Assembly (NCBI RefSeq): GCF_937900395.1
Contig: NZ_CALCDX010000219.1
Coordinates: forward strand, 1 to 50,942
Source: an uncultured Caulobacter sp.
Lineage (GTDB): Bacteria > Pseudomonadota > Alphaproteobacteria > Caulobacterales > Caulobacteraceae
Direction: 5' to 3'
DNA length: 50,942 nucleotides
Part shown: positions 1 to 6,490 of the stretch, one piece after another
Layout of the letters: every line of letters starts with the position of its first letter
How positions within the stretch are numbered: the stretch's first letter is position 1
Notes under the pieces: generated by a model
What the model was told of the DNA's origin: nothing
Seen by the model: the letters and a program-made list of their open reading frames with translations, nothing else
The model's database searches: none
Made by a program: the position numbers and the translations under genes

Positions 1-536
1 ATCGTGCCCTGGCCGCGCATCAGGCTGGCGATGGCGCGGTTCTGCCAGGCGTGGGTCAGCTCCGACGCCGCGACGGCGGGATCGATCTCGAGACGCTCGC
101 CGCACAGGAAGCCGCCGAAGTCGCGGACCAGCGCGGCCGGGTCCCGGGTGACGTTCATCAGCACGTCCGTCACCGCCAGGGCGCCGGCGTTGATGAACGG
201 ATTACGCGGCACGCCTCGCTCGGCCTCCAGCAGCGACAGATGGTTGAACGGCGTGCCCGACGGCTCCTTGCCGACCCGGGTCCAGATCTCGTCGCCGATC
301 CGGTTCAGGGCGAGACCCAGGGCCAGGACCTTGGTGATGCTTTGCAGCGAAAAGGCCTCGTCGGCGTCGCCGATCACGTGCTCGCCGCCATCGACGGTGC
401 GCACGGCCATGCCGAACTTGGTCCCCGGCACGCTGGCCAGCTGCGGGATGTAGTCGGCGGGCTTGCCCTTGCCGAAGTGCGGCTTCACCAGCACGGCCAC
501 CTCGGCCAGGACATCGGGGATCGAGAGCGCCTTCAT
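1..536 (-). CDS. glsA: Glutaminase, C-terminus outside window
   Basis: Hydrolyses L-glutamine to glutamate and ammonia in the cytoplasm. The first 178 residues are visible; the rest lies beyond the left edge. The serine-dependent glutaminase fold is recognisable from the catalytic motif FSLQSITK with Ser66 and Lys69, followed by EPSGTPFN (91-98) and RNPFINAGA (111-119). These spacings match the bacterial glutaminase family, whose members are about 300 residues. The start ATG at 534-536 gives the usual N-terminus. It lies 17 bp downstream of dapE on the same strand, so the two may be co-transcribed. Seen: motifs and spacing. Known: family chemistry. Confidence 0.9.
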   Translation of the reverse strand, partial: MKALSIPDVLAEVAVLVKPHFGKGKPADYIPQLASVPGTKFGMAVRTVDGGEHVIGDADEAFSLQSITKVLALGLALNRIGDEIWTRVGKEPSGTPFNHLSLLEAERGVPRNPFINAGALAVTDVLMNVTRDPAALVRDFGGFLCGERLEIDPAVAASELTHAWQNRAIASLMRGQGT

Positions 537-553
537 CCTCGTCCCCGCTCGTC

Positions 554-1714
554 TCAGGCGAAGGCCGCGAAGTAGCGGTTGATCAGGGCCTGGTAGGCGC
601 CGGCCAGTTGGCGGACCTCCTCGACCGGAACCCGCTCGTCGACCTGGTGCATGGTCGAGCCGACCAGGCCGAACTCGACGACCGGGCACAAGCTGCGGAT
701 GAAGCGGGCGTCGCTGGTGCCGCCGGTGGTCGACAGCTCCGGAACGCGGCCGACAGCGTCGCCGACGGCGGCGACGATCACGTCGGTGAAGGCGCCCGGC
801 TCGGTCAGGAAGGCCTCGCCGCTGATCTTGCACAGCACCTCGACGCGGCCCGAGAAGCCCTCGGCGGCGTCACGGCACTCACCCTCGATCCAGGCGGCCA
901 GGTCCTTGCCCTTATGGGCCGGGTTGAAGCGGATGTTGACCCGCGCCTTGGCCGAGGCCGGGATGACGTTGGTGGCGGTGTTGCCGACATCGACCGTGGT
1001 CACTTCCAAGTTCGACGGCTGGAAGCCGGCATAGCCCTCGTCCAACACCCGGCTCTGCAGGCGCGAGAGGATGTCGACCATGACCGGGATCGGGTTGGCG
1101 GCGCGGTGCGGATAGGCCACGTGGCCCTGCTTGCCGTCCACGGCGATCCAGGCGTTGATGCTGCCGCGCCGGCCGATCTTGACCATGTCGCCCAGCACGT
1201 TGGCGCTGGTCGGCTCGCCGACGATGCAGTGGTCGATGATCTCGCCCTCGGCGGCCAGGGCCTCGACGACCTTGACCGTGCCGTCCTCGGCCACGCCCTC
1301 CTCGTCGCCGGTGATCAGGAAGCTGATCGAGCCGGGATGGTCGGGGACGTTCGCGACCGCGGCGACGAAGGCCGCGATGGCGGACTTCATGTCGACCGCG
1401 CCGCGGCCGTAGAGCACGCCGTCCTTGATCTCGGCCTCGAAGGGCCCCGCCGTCCAGGCCGCGTCGTCGCCGACCGGCACTACGTCGGTGTGCCCGGCGA
1501 AGCAGAGGTTCGGCCGCGCCGTCCCGCGCCGGGCGTAGAGGTTCTCGATCTCGCCGAACTTCATCCGGCGGCAGGCGAAGCCCAGGGCTTCCAGCTGACG
1601 CTGCAGCGTGTCCATCGCGCCTTCGTCGGCCGGAGTCACCGACGGGCGGCGGATCAGGGCCTGGGCGAGCGCGACGGGATCGATGCTGACGGAAACGGGC
1701 GCGGGGCTGTTCAT
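554..1714 (-). CDS. dapE: Succinyl-diaminopimelate desuccinylase
   Basis: Removes succinate from N-succinyl-LL-diaminopimelate in the lysine and peptidoglycan precursor pathway; a dinuclear zinc M20-family enzyme. The 386-residue product shows GHTDVVP with metal ligand His75 and catalytic Asp77, bridging Asp108 in GAVDMKS, the catalytic pair Glu138-Glu139 in GDEEG, Glu167 in GEPTS and a late histidine in STMHQVDE. A longer open frame exists to 1822, but the ATG at 1714 gives the normal family N-terminus and avoids overlap with the divergent cupin gene. The 64 bp between dapE and that gene must hold both promoters. Confidence 0.95.
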   Translation of the reverse strand: MNSPAPVSVSIDPVALAQALIRRPSVTPADEGAMDTLQRQLEALGFACRRMKFGEIENLYARRGTARPNLCFAGHTDVVPVGDDAAWTAGPFEAEIKDGVLYGRGAVDMKSAIAAFVAAVANVPDHPGSISFLITGDEEGVAEDGTVKVVEALAAEGEIIDHCIVGEPTSANVLGDMVKIGRRGSINAWIAVDGKQGHVAYPHRAANPIPVMVDILSRLQSRVLDEGYAGFQPSNLEVTTVDVGNTATNVIPASAKARVNIRFNPAHKGKDLAAWIEGECRDAAEGFSGRVEVLCKISGEAFLTEPGAFTDVIVAAVGDAVGRVPELSTTGGTSDARFIRSLCPVVEFGLVGSTMHQVDERVPVEEVRQLAGAYQALINRYFAAFA

Positions 1715-1778
1715 GGTCCTGCCTTTAGGCTTCCCTCCGTCGGGACGCAAACTCGGCAAGCCTATACACGGACCGCCC

Positions 1779-2258
1779 ATGCCCAAGATCGATCTCGCCT
1801 CGGCTCCGACCCGCGTCGGCACGGCCTATCCCGCCCCGTTCAACACCCCCTGCCTGGATCGCCATCGCACCAAGCTGGGCGACGCGGTCGGGCTCTCGCA
1901 GTTCGGCGTCAATCTGCTGCGTCTGCCGCCTGGCCAGTGGTCCAGCCAGCGCCACTGGCACACGGCCGAGGACGAGTTCACCTGGGTCGTCGAGGGCGAG
2001 GTGGTGCTGGTCGACAACGACGGCGAGACGGTGCTGCGGGCCGGCGACTGCGCCGGTTTCAAGGCCGGAGACGCCAACGGCCATCACTTCCAGAACCGCT
2101 CCGACCGCGACGTGCTGCTGCTGGAGATCGGCTCGCGGCGTCCCGACGTCGACGGCTGCGACTATCCCGACATCGACCTCATCCTGCGCGACGGCGAGGA
2201 CATCTACCGCCACCGGGACGGGACGCCCTACGAGACCGACCAGGGCCGCAAGCGCTAG
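1779..2258 (+). CDS. Cupin-domain protein
   Basis: A 159-residue single-domain cupin. The first cupin motif is visible as HWHTAEDEFTWVVEGE (metal-type His, His, Glu) and a second as GDCAGFKAGDANGHHFQN with its histidine. The tail is rich in acidic and aromatic residues. Proteins of this type bind a metal in a beta-barrel; the substrate cannot be told from sequence. I chose the ATG at 1779 because upstream in-frame starts would lie inside dapE on the other strand. The stop codon shares a CTAG with the stop of the convergent GST gene. No partner gene points to a pathway. Confidence 0.8.
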   Translation: MPKIDLASAPTRVGTAYPAPFNTPCLDRHRTKLGDAVGLSQFGVNLLRLPPGQWSSQRHWHTAEDEFTWVVEGEVVLVDNDGETVLRAGDCAGFKAGDANGHHFQNRSDRDVLLLEIGSRRPDVDGCDYPDIDLILRDGEDIYRHRDGTPYETDQGRKR

Positions 2259-2905
2259 CTGGACGACGCGGCCTCGAACACCGCCAGTTGGGCCGCGAAC
2301 GCGCGCTGGAACGCCGGGCGCGCCTCGGCCCGGGCGACATAGGCGGCGAGGTTCGGATAGTCGGCCAAGAGATTCGCGCCCGCGGGGCGGCGCAGCACGG
2401 TGACCATCACCAGGTCGCCGGCGCTGAAGGCCCCGTCCAGCCACTCGGCCTCGCCCAGCCGTTGGGAAAGATCCTCTAGGCGCTTGCGCACCTCCTTCTC
2501 AAGGTCCGGCTGCCGAGCCTCGAACCACGGCTTTTCGCGCTCCAGAAGCATCGAGCGCTCGCGCTCGACGATCGGCGGCTGCACCGTGCTGACGGCGGCG
2601 AACATCCAGGCGATCGCCCGGGCCCGGGCTTCGGCGTCCGTGGGCAGCAGCCCCGGATGACGCTCGGCGATGTGGAGGACGATCGCGCCGGACTCGAACA
2701 GCACGAGGCCGTGCTCCTCATAGGTCGGGATCTGACCGAACGGCTGCAGGGCCTTGTGGGCCGGCTCCTTCATCTCGGCGAAGGTCACGAGCCGGACGTC
2801 GTAGGGCTGGCCGACCTCCTCCAGCGCCCAACGGACCGGCATGTCGCGCGCGAGACCGCGTCCCCGGTCGGGCGAGGTCTTGAAGGCGGTGAGGATCGGG
2901 TTCAT
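2255..2905 (-). CDS. Glutathione S-transferase family protein
   Basis: A 216-residue protein with the two-part GST layout: an N-terminal thioredoxin-like domain (about 1-85) with the GQIPTYEEHGLVLFESGAI region, where cis-proline and the Glu-Ser glutathione-binding pair lie, then an all-helical C-terminal domain with the characteristic WLDGAFSAGDLVMVTVL motif (N-capping box). The substrate is unknown; such proteins conjugate or reduce electrophiles or act as chaperone-like regulators. It is the last gene of the leftward run that includes def and rmuC, 60 bp after def. It overlaps the convergent cupin gene by 4 bp. Confidence 0.85.
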   Translation of the reverse strand: MNPILTAFKTSPDRGRGLARDMPVRWALEEVGQPYDVRLVTFAEMKEPAHKALQPFGQIPTYEEHGLVLFESGAIVLHIAERHPGLLPTDAEARARAIAWMFAAVSTVQPPIVERERSMLLEREKPWFEARQPDLEKEVRKRLEDLSQRLGEAEWLDGAFSAGDLVMVTVLRRPAGANLLADYPNLAAYVARAEARPAFQRAFAAQLAVFEAASSS

Positions 2906-2965
2906 CGCGCGTCTCCCAGGCTGTTGTAAGCCAAGGACGAACGCGCGGCGACGATGCCGACAGCC

Positions 2966-3487
2966 TTAAGCGGCGCGACGGGCCTTCTTGACCTTGGCGA
3001 TGGCGCGATCGCGGCGCAGGCGCGAGAGGTGATCGATGAACAGGACGCCTTCCAGGTGGTCCATCTCGTGCTGGATGCAGACGGCGAACAGGCCCTCGGC
3101 CTCCTCGACGACCGTCTCGCCATGGTAGTTCATGTAGCGCAGGGTGACCTTGGCCGGGCGCTCGACCTCGTCGAAATATTCCGGCACCGACAGGCAGCCT
3201 TCCTCGTAGACGAACATCTCCTCTGAGCTGGCCAGGATCTCGGGATTGACGAAGTAGCGCGGCGCCTTCTCCTCGCCGTCGCGGGAGAGGTCCATGGTGA
3301 TCACCCGCACGGGCTCGCCGATCTGGACGGCGGCTAGGCCGATGCCCGGGGCGTCGTACATCGTCTCCAACATGTCATCCATCAGGGCGCGCAGATCGTC
3401 GGTGACGGCCTCCACCGGGGTGGAGATCTTCTTCAGGACCGCCAGGTCGGCGGCGTTATCGACGGTGAGGATGCGACGGATAGCCAT
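2966..3487 (-). CDS. def: Peptide deformylase
   Basis: Removes the N-formyl group from nascent proteins at the ribosome exit. All three diagnostic motifs are present in the 173-residue product: GIGLAAVQ (48-55), EGCLSVP (96-102, metal ligand Cys98) and QHEMDHLEG (139-147, ligands His140 and His144, catalytic Glu141). Length and motif spacing are typical of type 1 deformylases; the C-terminus ends in a basic stretch. It follows rmuC after only 8 bp, so the two are probably co-transcribed. fmt is not visible next to it in this window. Confidence 0.97.
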   Translation of the reverse strand: MAIRRILTVDNAADLAVLKKISTPVEAVTDDLRALMDDMLETMYDAPGIGLAAVQIGEPVRVITMDLSRDGEEKAPRYFVNPEILASSEEMFVYEEGCLSVPEYFDEVERPAKVTLRYMNYHGETVVEEAEGLFAVCIQHEMDHLEGVLFIDHLSRLRRDRAIAKVKKARRAA

Positions 3488-3495
3488 GATGCTCG

Positions 3496-4794
3496 TCAGG
3501 TAGGCGCGTCATTTCCGAGGGTCAAGGTGGGAGATTGTCCCGTCCCCGTCTGGGCGGCCAGCTTGGTCAGGGGGCGAACGGCCTGTTCGACGGGCGCGGG
3601 CTCGGGGATTTCCTTGCCTTCGTGGTCGACCGACAGGTCCTCGAAGCGGCGAGCCTGGGTGAGGACCTGGCTCTCCAGCGAGCCGACGAACTGGTTGTAC
3701 TTGCCCACGGCGCTCTCCAGCGCCTTGCCCATGGCGCCGGCGTGGGCGCCCATCACCGAGACGCGCTTGTAGAGCTCGCGGCCGACCTCGACGATGCGGG
3801 CGGCGTTCTTGGCCTGATCCTCGGCCCGCCAGCCATAGGCCACGGCCTTGCAGAGGGCGAACAGGGTCGTCGGCGTGACCAGCACCACCCGACGGTCCAT
3901 GGCCTCGGCCATCAGCTCGGGCAGGCGATCGAGGGCGGCGGCCAGGAAGCCATCGCCCGGCACGAACATGGCCACGAAGTCGGGCGAGCCCTCGCCCGCG
4001 AACTGGTCCCAATAGGCCTTGGACGACAGGCCCTGCATGTGGGCGCGGACACTCTGGGCGTGACGGGCCATGGCGGCCTCGCGCAGCACCTCGTCGGTCG
4101 CTTCTTGGGCTTCGAGGAAGGCGTTCAGCGAGCACTTGGCGTCGATCACGAACACGCCGCCGCCCGGCAGGGTGACCTTCACGTCGGGCCGGCGCCGGCC
4201 TTCCTCGCTGTCGACGCTGAACTGTTCCTGGAAGTCGAAGCGGCTGTTGAGGCCGGCGGCCTCCAGCACGTTGCGTAGGGTCTGCTCGCCCCAGCGGCCC
4301 TGCACGCCGGCCCCGCGACGCAGGGCGGCCGACAGCTTGCGGGCCTCGGCCTGGGTGGCGGTGGAGGCCTCCAGCAGGGCGGTGATCTGGGCCTTGAGGC
4401 CGCCGGTCTCTTCCGCGCGCGCCTTTTCGACGGCGGTGACCTGGGCCTCGAACTTGGCGAGCGTCTCGGCGACCGGCTTCAGCTGAGCCTCCAGGCGGGC
4501 CTCGGCCAGCTTCTCGCGGCTTTTGGCGTTCTCGTCGGCGCGCTTGATCAGCTGCTCGGCGATGGCGTTGGCGCTCTGGGCGGCCTGGGCCTTGATCAGC
4601 TCGATCTGGGTGGCGCTCTGGTCCTCGAGCAGCCGATGGCGTTCCTCGGCCTGGGCTAGGCGCTCGTTCAGCAGCCAGCTCTCGGCCTCGGCCTTGGCGG
4701 CGCGGCGCTGCGCGGTCACGGCCCACAATCCCATGGCCGCGGCGGCCAGGGCGAAGACGAGGGCCAGGATCGGATAAGGATCGGAGAAGTTCAT
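3496..4794 (-). CDS. rmuC: RmuC-family DNA recombination protein
   Basis: A 432-residue protein with an N-terminal hydrophobic segment (about 8-26) that probably anchors it, a long Ala/Glu/Lys/Arg-rich coiled coil (about 30-170), and a conserved RmuC domain beginning near GVQGRWGEQTLRNVLEAAG and including PDVKVTLPGGGVFVIDAKCSL and the VLVTPTTLFALCKAVAYGW region. RmuC proteins limit recombination at inverted repeats and carry a restriction-endonuclease-like fold (known for the family). This is notable in a region crowded with inverted repeats. The C-terminal tail after about 400 is Pro/Thr-rich. It sits between a 50-residue protein and def on the same strand. Confidence 0.92.
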   Translation of the reverse strand: MNFSDPYPILALVFALAAAAMGLWAVTAQRRAAKAEAESWLLNERLAQAEERHRLLEDQSATQIELIKAQAAQSANAIAEQLIKRADENAKSREKLAEARLEAQLKPVAETLAKFEAQVTAVEKARAEETGGLKAQITALLEASTATQAEARKLSAALRRGAGVQGRWGEQTLRNVLEAAGLNSRFDFQEQFSVDSEEGRRRPDVKVTLPGGGVFVIDAKCSLNAFLEAQEATDEVLREAAMARHAQSVRAHMQGLSSKAYWDQFAGEGSPDFVAMFVPGDGFLAAALDRLPELMAEAMDRRVVLVTPTTLFALCKAVAYGWRAEDQAKNAARIVEVGRELYKRVSVMGAHAGAMGKALESAVGKYNQFVGSLESQVLTQARRFEDLSVDHEGKEIPEPAPVEQAVRPLTKLAAQTGTGQSPTLTLGNDAPT

Positions 4795-4835
4795 GCTCCG
4801 TTCTTAGCCGGAGTCTGTGCTGCGAGGAAGTTCTC

Positions 4836-4956
4836 CTTCTCCCCTTGCGGGAGAAGGTGTCATCCGGAGGATGACGGATGAGGGGTCGCGCCGGACTAGG
4901 CCGCGAAACCCCTCACCCGGCCCTTCGGGCCACCCTCTCCCGCAGGGGGAGAGGGG
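4836..4956. repeat. Palindromic intergenic repeat, GGGGGAGG family variant
   Basis: The ends form an imperfect inverted pair (CTTCTCCCCTTGCGGGAGAAG at the left, CTCTCCCGCAGGGGGAGAG at the right). Inside are a short palindrome CATCCGGAGGATG and a GGCCCTTCGGGCC hairpin. This end-hairpin, spacer, GGCC-hairpin, end-hairpin plan recurs at 9533, 23967, 25544 and 30216. It lies between rmuC and the 50-residue gene. Function unknown. Confidence 0.8.
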
Positions 4957-4965
4957 AATTCAAAG

Positions 4966-5118
4966 TCAGTCGTCGCCGTCCGCGAGGTCGGCGATCATGC
5001 CGCTGATCGGTTCGCCGCCGAAGCCGGTGACGTTGTGGCCGCGATCGACCACGCCGACCTTGGCGGGGTGCGGGGCTTCGGTCTCGGCTTCCGGAGCCTT
5101 GTCTTCGGGCGTGCTCAT
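4966..5118 (-). CDS. Small conserved-looking protein of unknown function
   Basis: A 50-residue acidic protein. The N-terminal half is charged and Pro/Glu/Ala-rich (MSTPEDKAPEAE...). The second half has a defined core, VGVVDRGHNVTGFGGEPISG, followed by MIADLADGDD. I recognise no domain. The case for a real gene is the open frame filling the gap between two repeats, codon use like its neighbours with a patterned core rather than random arginine runs, an ATG start, and placement in the same leftward run as recR and rmuC. The composition suggests a small soluble or intrinsically disordered protein. Function not assigned. Confidence 0.6.
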   Translation of the reverse strand: MSTPEDKAPEAETEAPHPAKVGVVDRGHNVTGFGGEPISGMIADLADGDD

Positions 5119-5226
5119 AAAATCAGTCCCTCCACTATCGCTCCGGCGGTCCGAAGCGAGCCGGCGGAGCTTGGCGCGGGAAAGCGAGGCTGTCAGCCGG
5201 ATTCCCGACCAAGGGCGAGGATTTCG

Positions 5227-5829
5227 TCAGGCCGGTCGCCGAGCGCGCAGCGCCTGGGCGATGGTGCCGTCGTCCAGCCAGTCGAGATCGCCCCCGACCG
5301 GCACGCCGCGCGCCAGCATGGTCACCGGCACATTGGTCTGAGCCAGGCGGTCGGCGATGTAGTGGGCGGTCGTCTGGCCGTCGACCGTGGCCGGCAGGGC
5401 CAGGATCACCTCGGCCACCTCGCCGCCCCCGACCCGCGCGACCAACTCGCCGATGCGCAAGGAGTCGGGACCGACGCCGTCCAAGGCCGACAACAGGCCG
5501 CCCAGCACGTGGTAGCGCCCCTTGAACGAGCCGCCGCGCTCCATGGCCCAGACCGAGCCGACCTCCTCGACCACGCACAACAGGCGGCCATCGCGGGTCG
5601 CATCGGCGCAGACGGCGCAGGGATCGGTGACGTCCAGCGAGCCGCAGACCGAGCAGGTGCGGACCTTTTCCTGGGCGTCGGCCATGGCGGCGGCCAGCGG
5701 CGCCAGCAGGGTGTCGCGCTTCTTGAGCAGGGCCAGGGCCGCCCGCCGGCCCGAGCGCGGCCCCAGCCCCGGCAGCTTGGACAGCAGGGCGATCAGGCGC
5801 TCGATTTCGGGTCCGGCGGAGGCGGCCAT
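5227..5829 (-). CDS. recR: Recombination mediator protein RecR
   Basis: Acts with RecO (and RecF) to load RecA on SSB-coated gaps. The 200-residue product has the N-terminal helix-hairpin-helix region (LLSKLPGLGPRSGRRAA), a four-cysteine zinc finger (Cys59, Cys62, Cys71, Cys74), a Toprim domain starting at RLLCVVEEVGSV, and the C-terminal GGDLDWLDDGTIAQAL segment with a Walker B-like character. Length is normal. The order dnaX-ybaB-recR on one strand is a classic conserved bacterial cluster and is preserved here, although a repeat separates recR from ybaB. Confidence 0.97.
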   Translation of the reverse strand: MAASAGPEIERLIALLSKLPGLGPRSGRRAALALLKKRDTLLAPLAAAMADAQEKVRTCSVCGSLDVTDPCAVCADATRDGRLLCVVEEVGSVWAMERGGSFKGRYHVLGGLLSALDGVGPDSLRIGELVARVGGGEVAEVILALPATVDGQTTAHYIADRLAQTNVPVTMLARGVPVGGDLDWLDDGTIAQALRARRPA

Positions 5830-5879
5830 GGGGTCCTTTTTGCTCTGAACATCATGATCAGAGACTGTTTTTATTCCGT

Positions 5880-5982
5880 CGTCATCCCGGCCTCAGCGCA
5901 GCGGAGAGCCGGGACCCAGGAGCAACCGCACTGCGCCGGCTCCTGGGTCCCGGATAGCCTCTTCGAGGCTTCCGGGATGACG
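5880..5982. repeat. Palindromic intergenic repeat, CGTCATCCCGG family
   Basis: The outer arms CGTCATCCCGG and CCGGGATGACG are perfect inverse complements. A second, inner pair, GGGACCCAGGAGC and GCTCCTGGGTCCC, is nested inside, and a third small hairpin, AGCCTCTTCGAGGCT, lies near the right end. A related copy with the same plan lies at 37753-37845. It fills the recR-ybaB gap; it could fold as a multi-hairpin RNA in either direction. Confidence 0.8.
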
Positions 5983-6008
5983 AGGCTATTGGCGCTAGAA
6001 CTCCGAGC

Positions 6009-6338
6009 CTAGAATTTCATCCCGGGCAGGCCGCCCATCAGGCCCGCCATCGGGCCAGCGGCTTCCTGCATCAGCTGGGCCTGCTTGGCGTCCAGCTTCT
6101 TCTTGGCGTCGGCGTGGGCTGCGACGATCAGGTCGGCGATCACCTCGCCCTCGCCCGGCTCGATCAGGCTTTCGTCCAGCGTCACCTTGGCCAGCTCGCC
6201 CGTGCCCTTCAGCGTCACCGTCACCATGCCACCGCCCGACGTGCCTTCGACGGTGCTCTCGGCCAGGCGCGCCTGAGCGTCCTGGAGCTTCTGCTGCATG
6301 GCCTGGGCCTGCTTCATCAGGCCGCCGAGGTCTTTCAT
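6009..6338 (-). CDS. ybaB: YbaB/EbfC-family nucleoid-associated protein
   Basis: A 109-residue protein starting MKDLGGLMKQAQAMQQKLQD, the typical N-terminal helix of this family, followed by the short beta-strand core (MVTVTLKGTGELAKVTLDESL) and a C-terminal helix ending in Met/Gly-rich repeats (GPMAGLMGGLPGMKF). YbaB proteins are small dimeric DNA-binding proteins encoded between dnaX and recR in many bacteria, as here. The start at 6338 fits the family; a much longer frame in register upstream runs antisense-free through dnaX territory but codes no recognisable protein. It is probably co-transcribed with dnaX despite a 152-bp repeat-filled gap. Confidence 0.95.
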   Translation of the reverse strand: MKDLGGLMKQAQAMQQKLQDAQARLAESTVEGTSGGGMVTVTLKGTGELAKVTLDESLIEPGEGEVIADLIVAAHADAKKKLDAKQAQLMQEAAGPMAGLMGGLPGMKF

Positions 6339-6365
6339 GTCTTGGTCTCCAACTCTCACATCGCG

Positions 6366-6482
6366 TTCCCCTCCCCTTGATGGGGAGGGGTAGGGTGGGG
6401 TGATGCTGCGATCGATGCGGCGCACGGCCGGAAAAGCAGAAATCACCCCCATCCCCGCCCTTCCCCCATCAAGGGGGAAGGG
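6366..6482. repeat. Palindromic intergenic repeat, CCCTTCCCCCATC family
   Basis: It has two hairpin ends, CCCCTCCCCTTGATGGGGAGGGG and, at the right, CCCTTCCCCCATCAAGGGGGAAGGG, joined by inward-facing GGGTGGGGTGAT and ATCACCCCCATCCC arms. The same plan recurs at 31981-32080 and 48623-48729, always in a gap between co-directional genes. Here it fills the dnaX-ybaB gap. Confidence 0.85.
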
Positions 6483-6490
6483 AGAATAGT

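Noticed and set aside
608..2479. Very long open frame on the plus strand across dapE, the cupin and the GST
   Set aside because: It is antisense or out of frame to clear genes, with His/Asp/Arg/Gly-rich text and no motif. High GC keeps stop codons rare in shadow frames.
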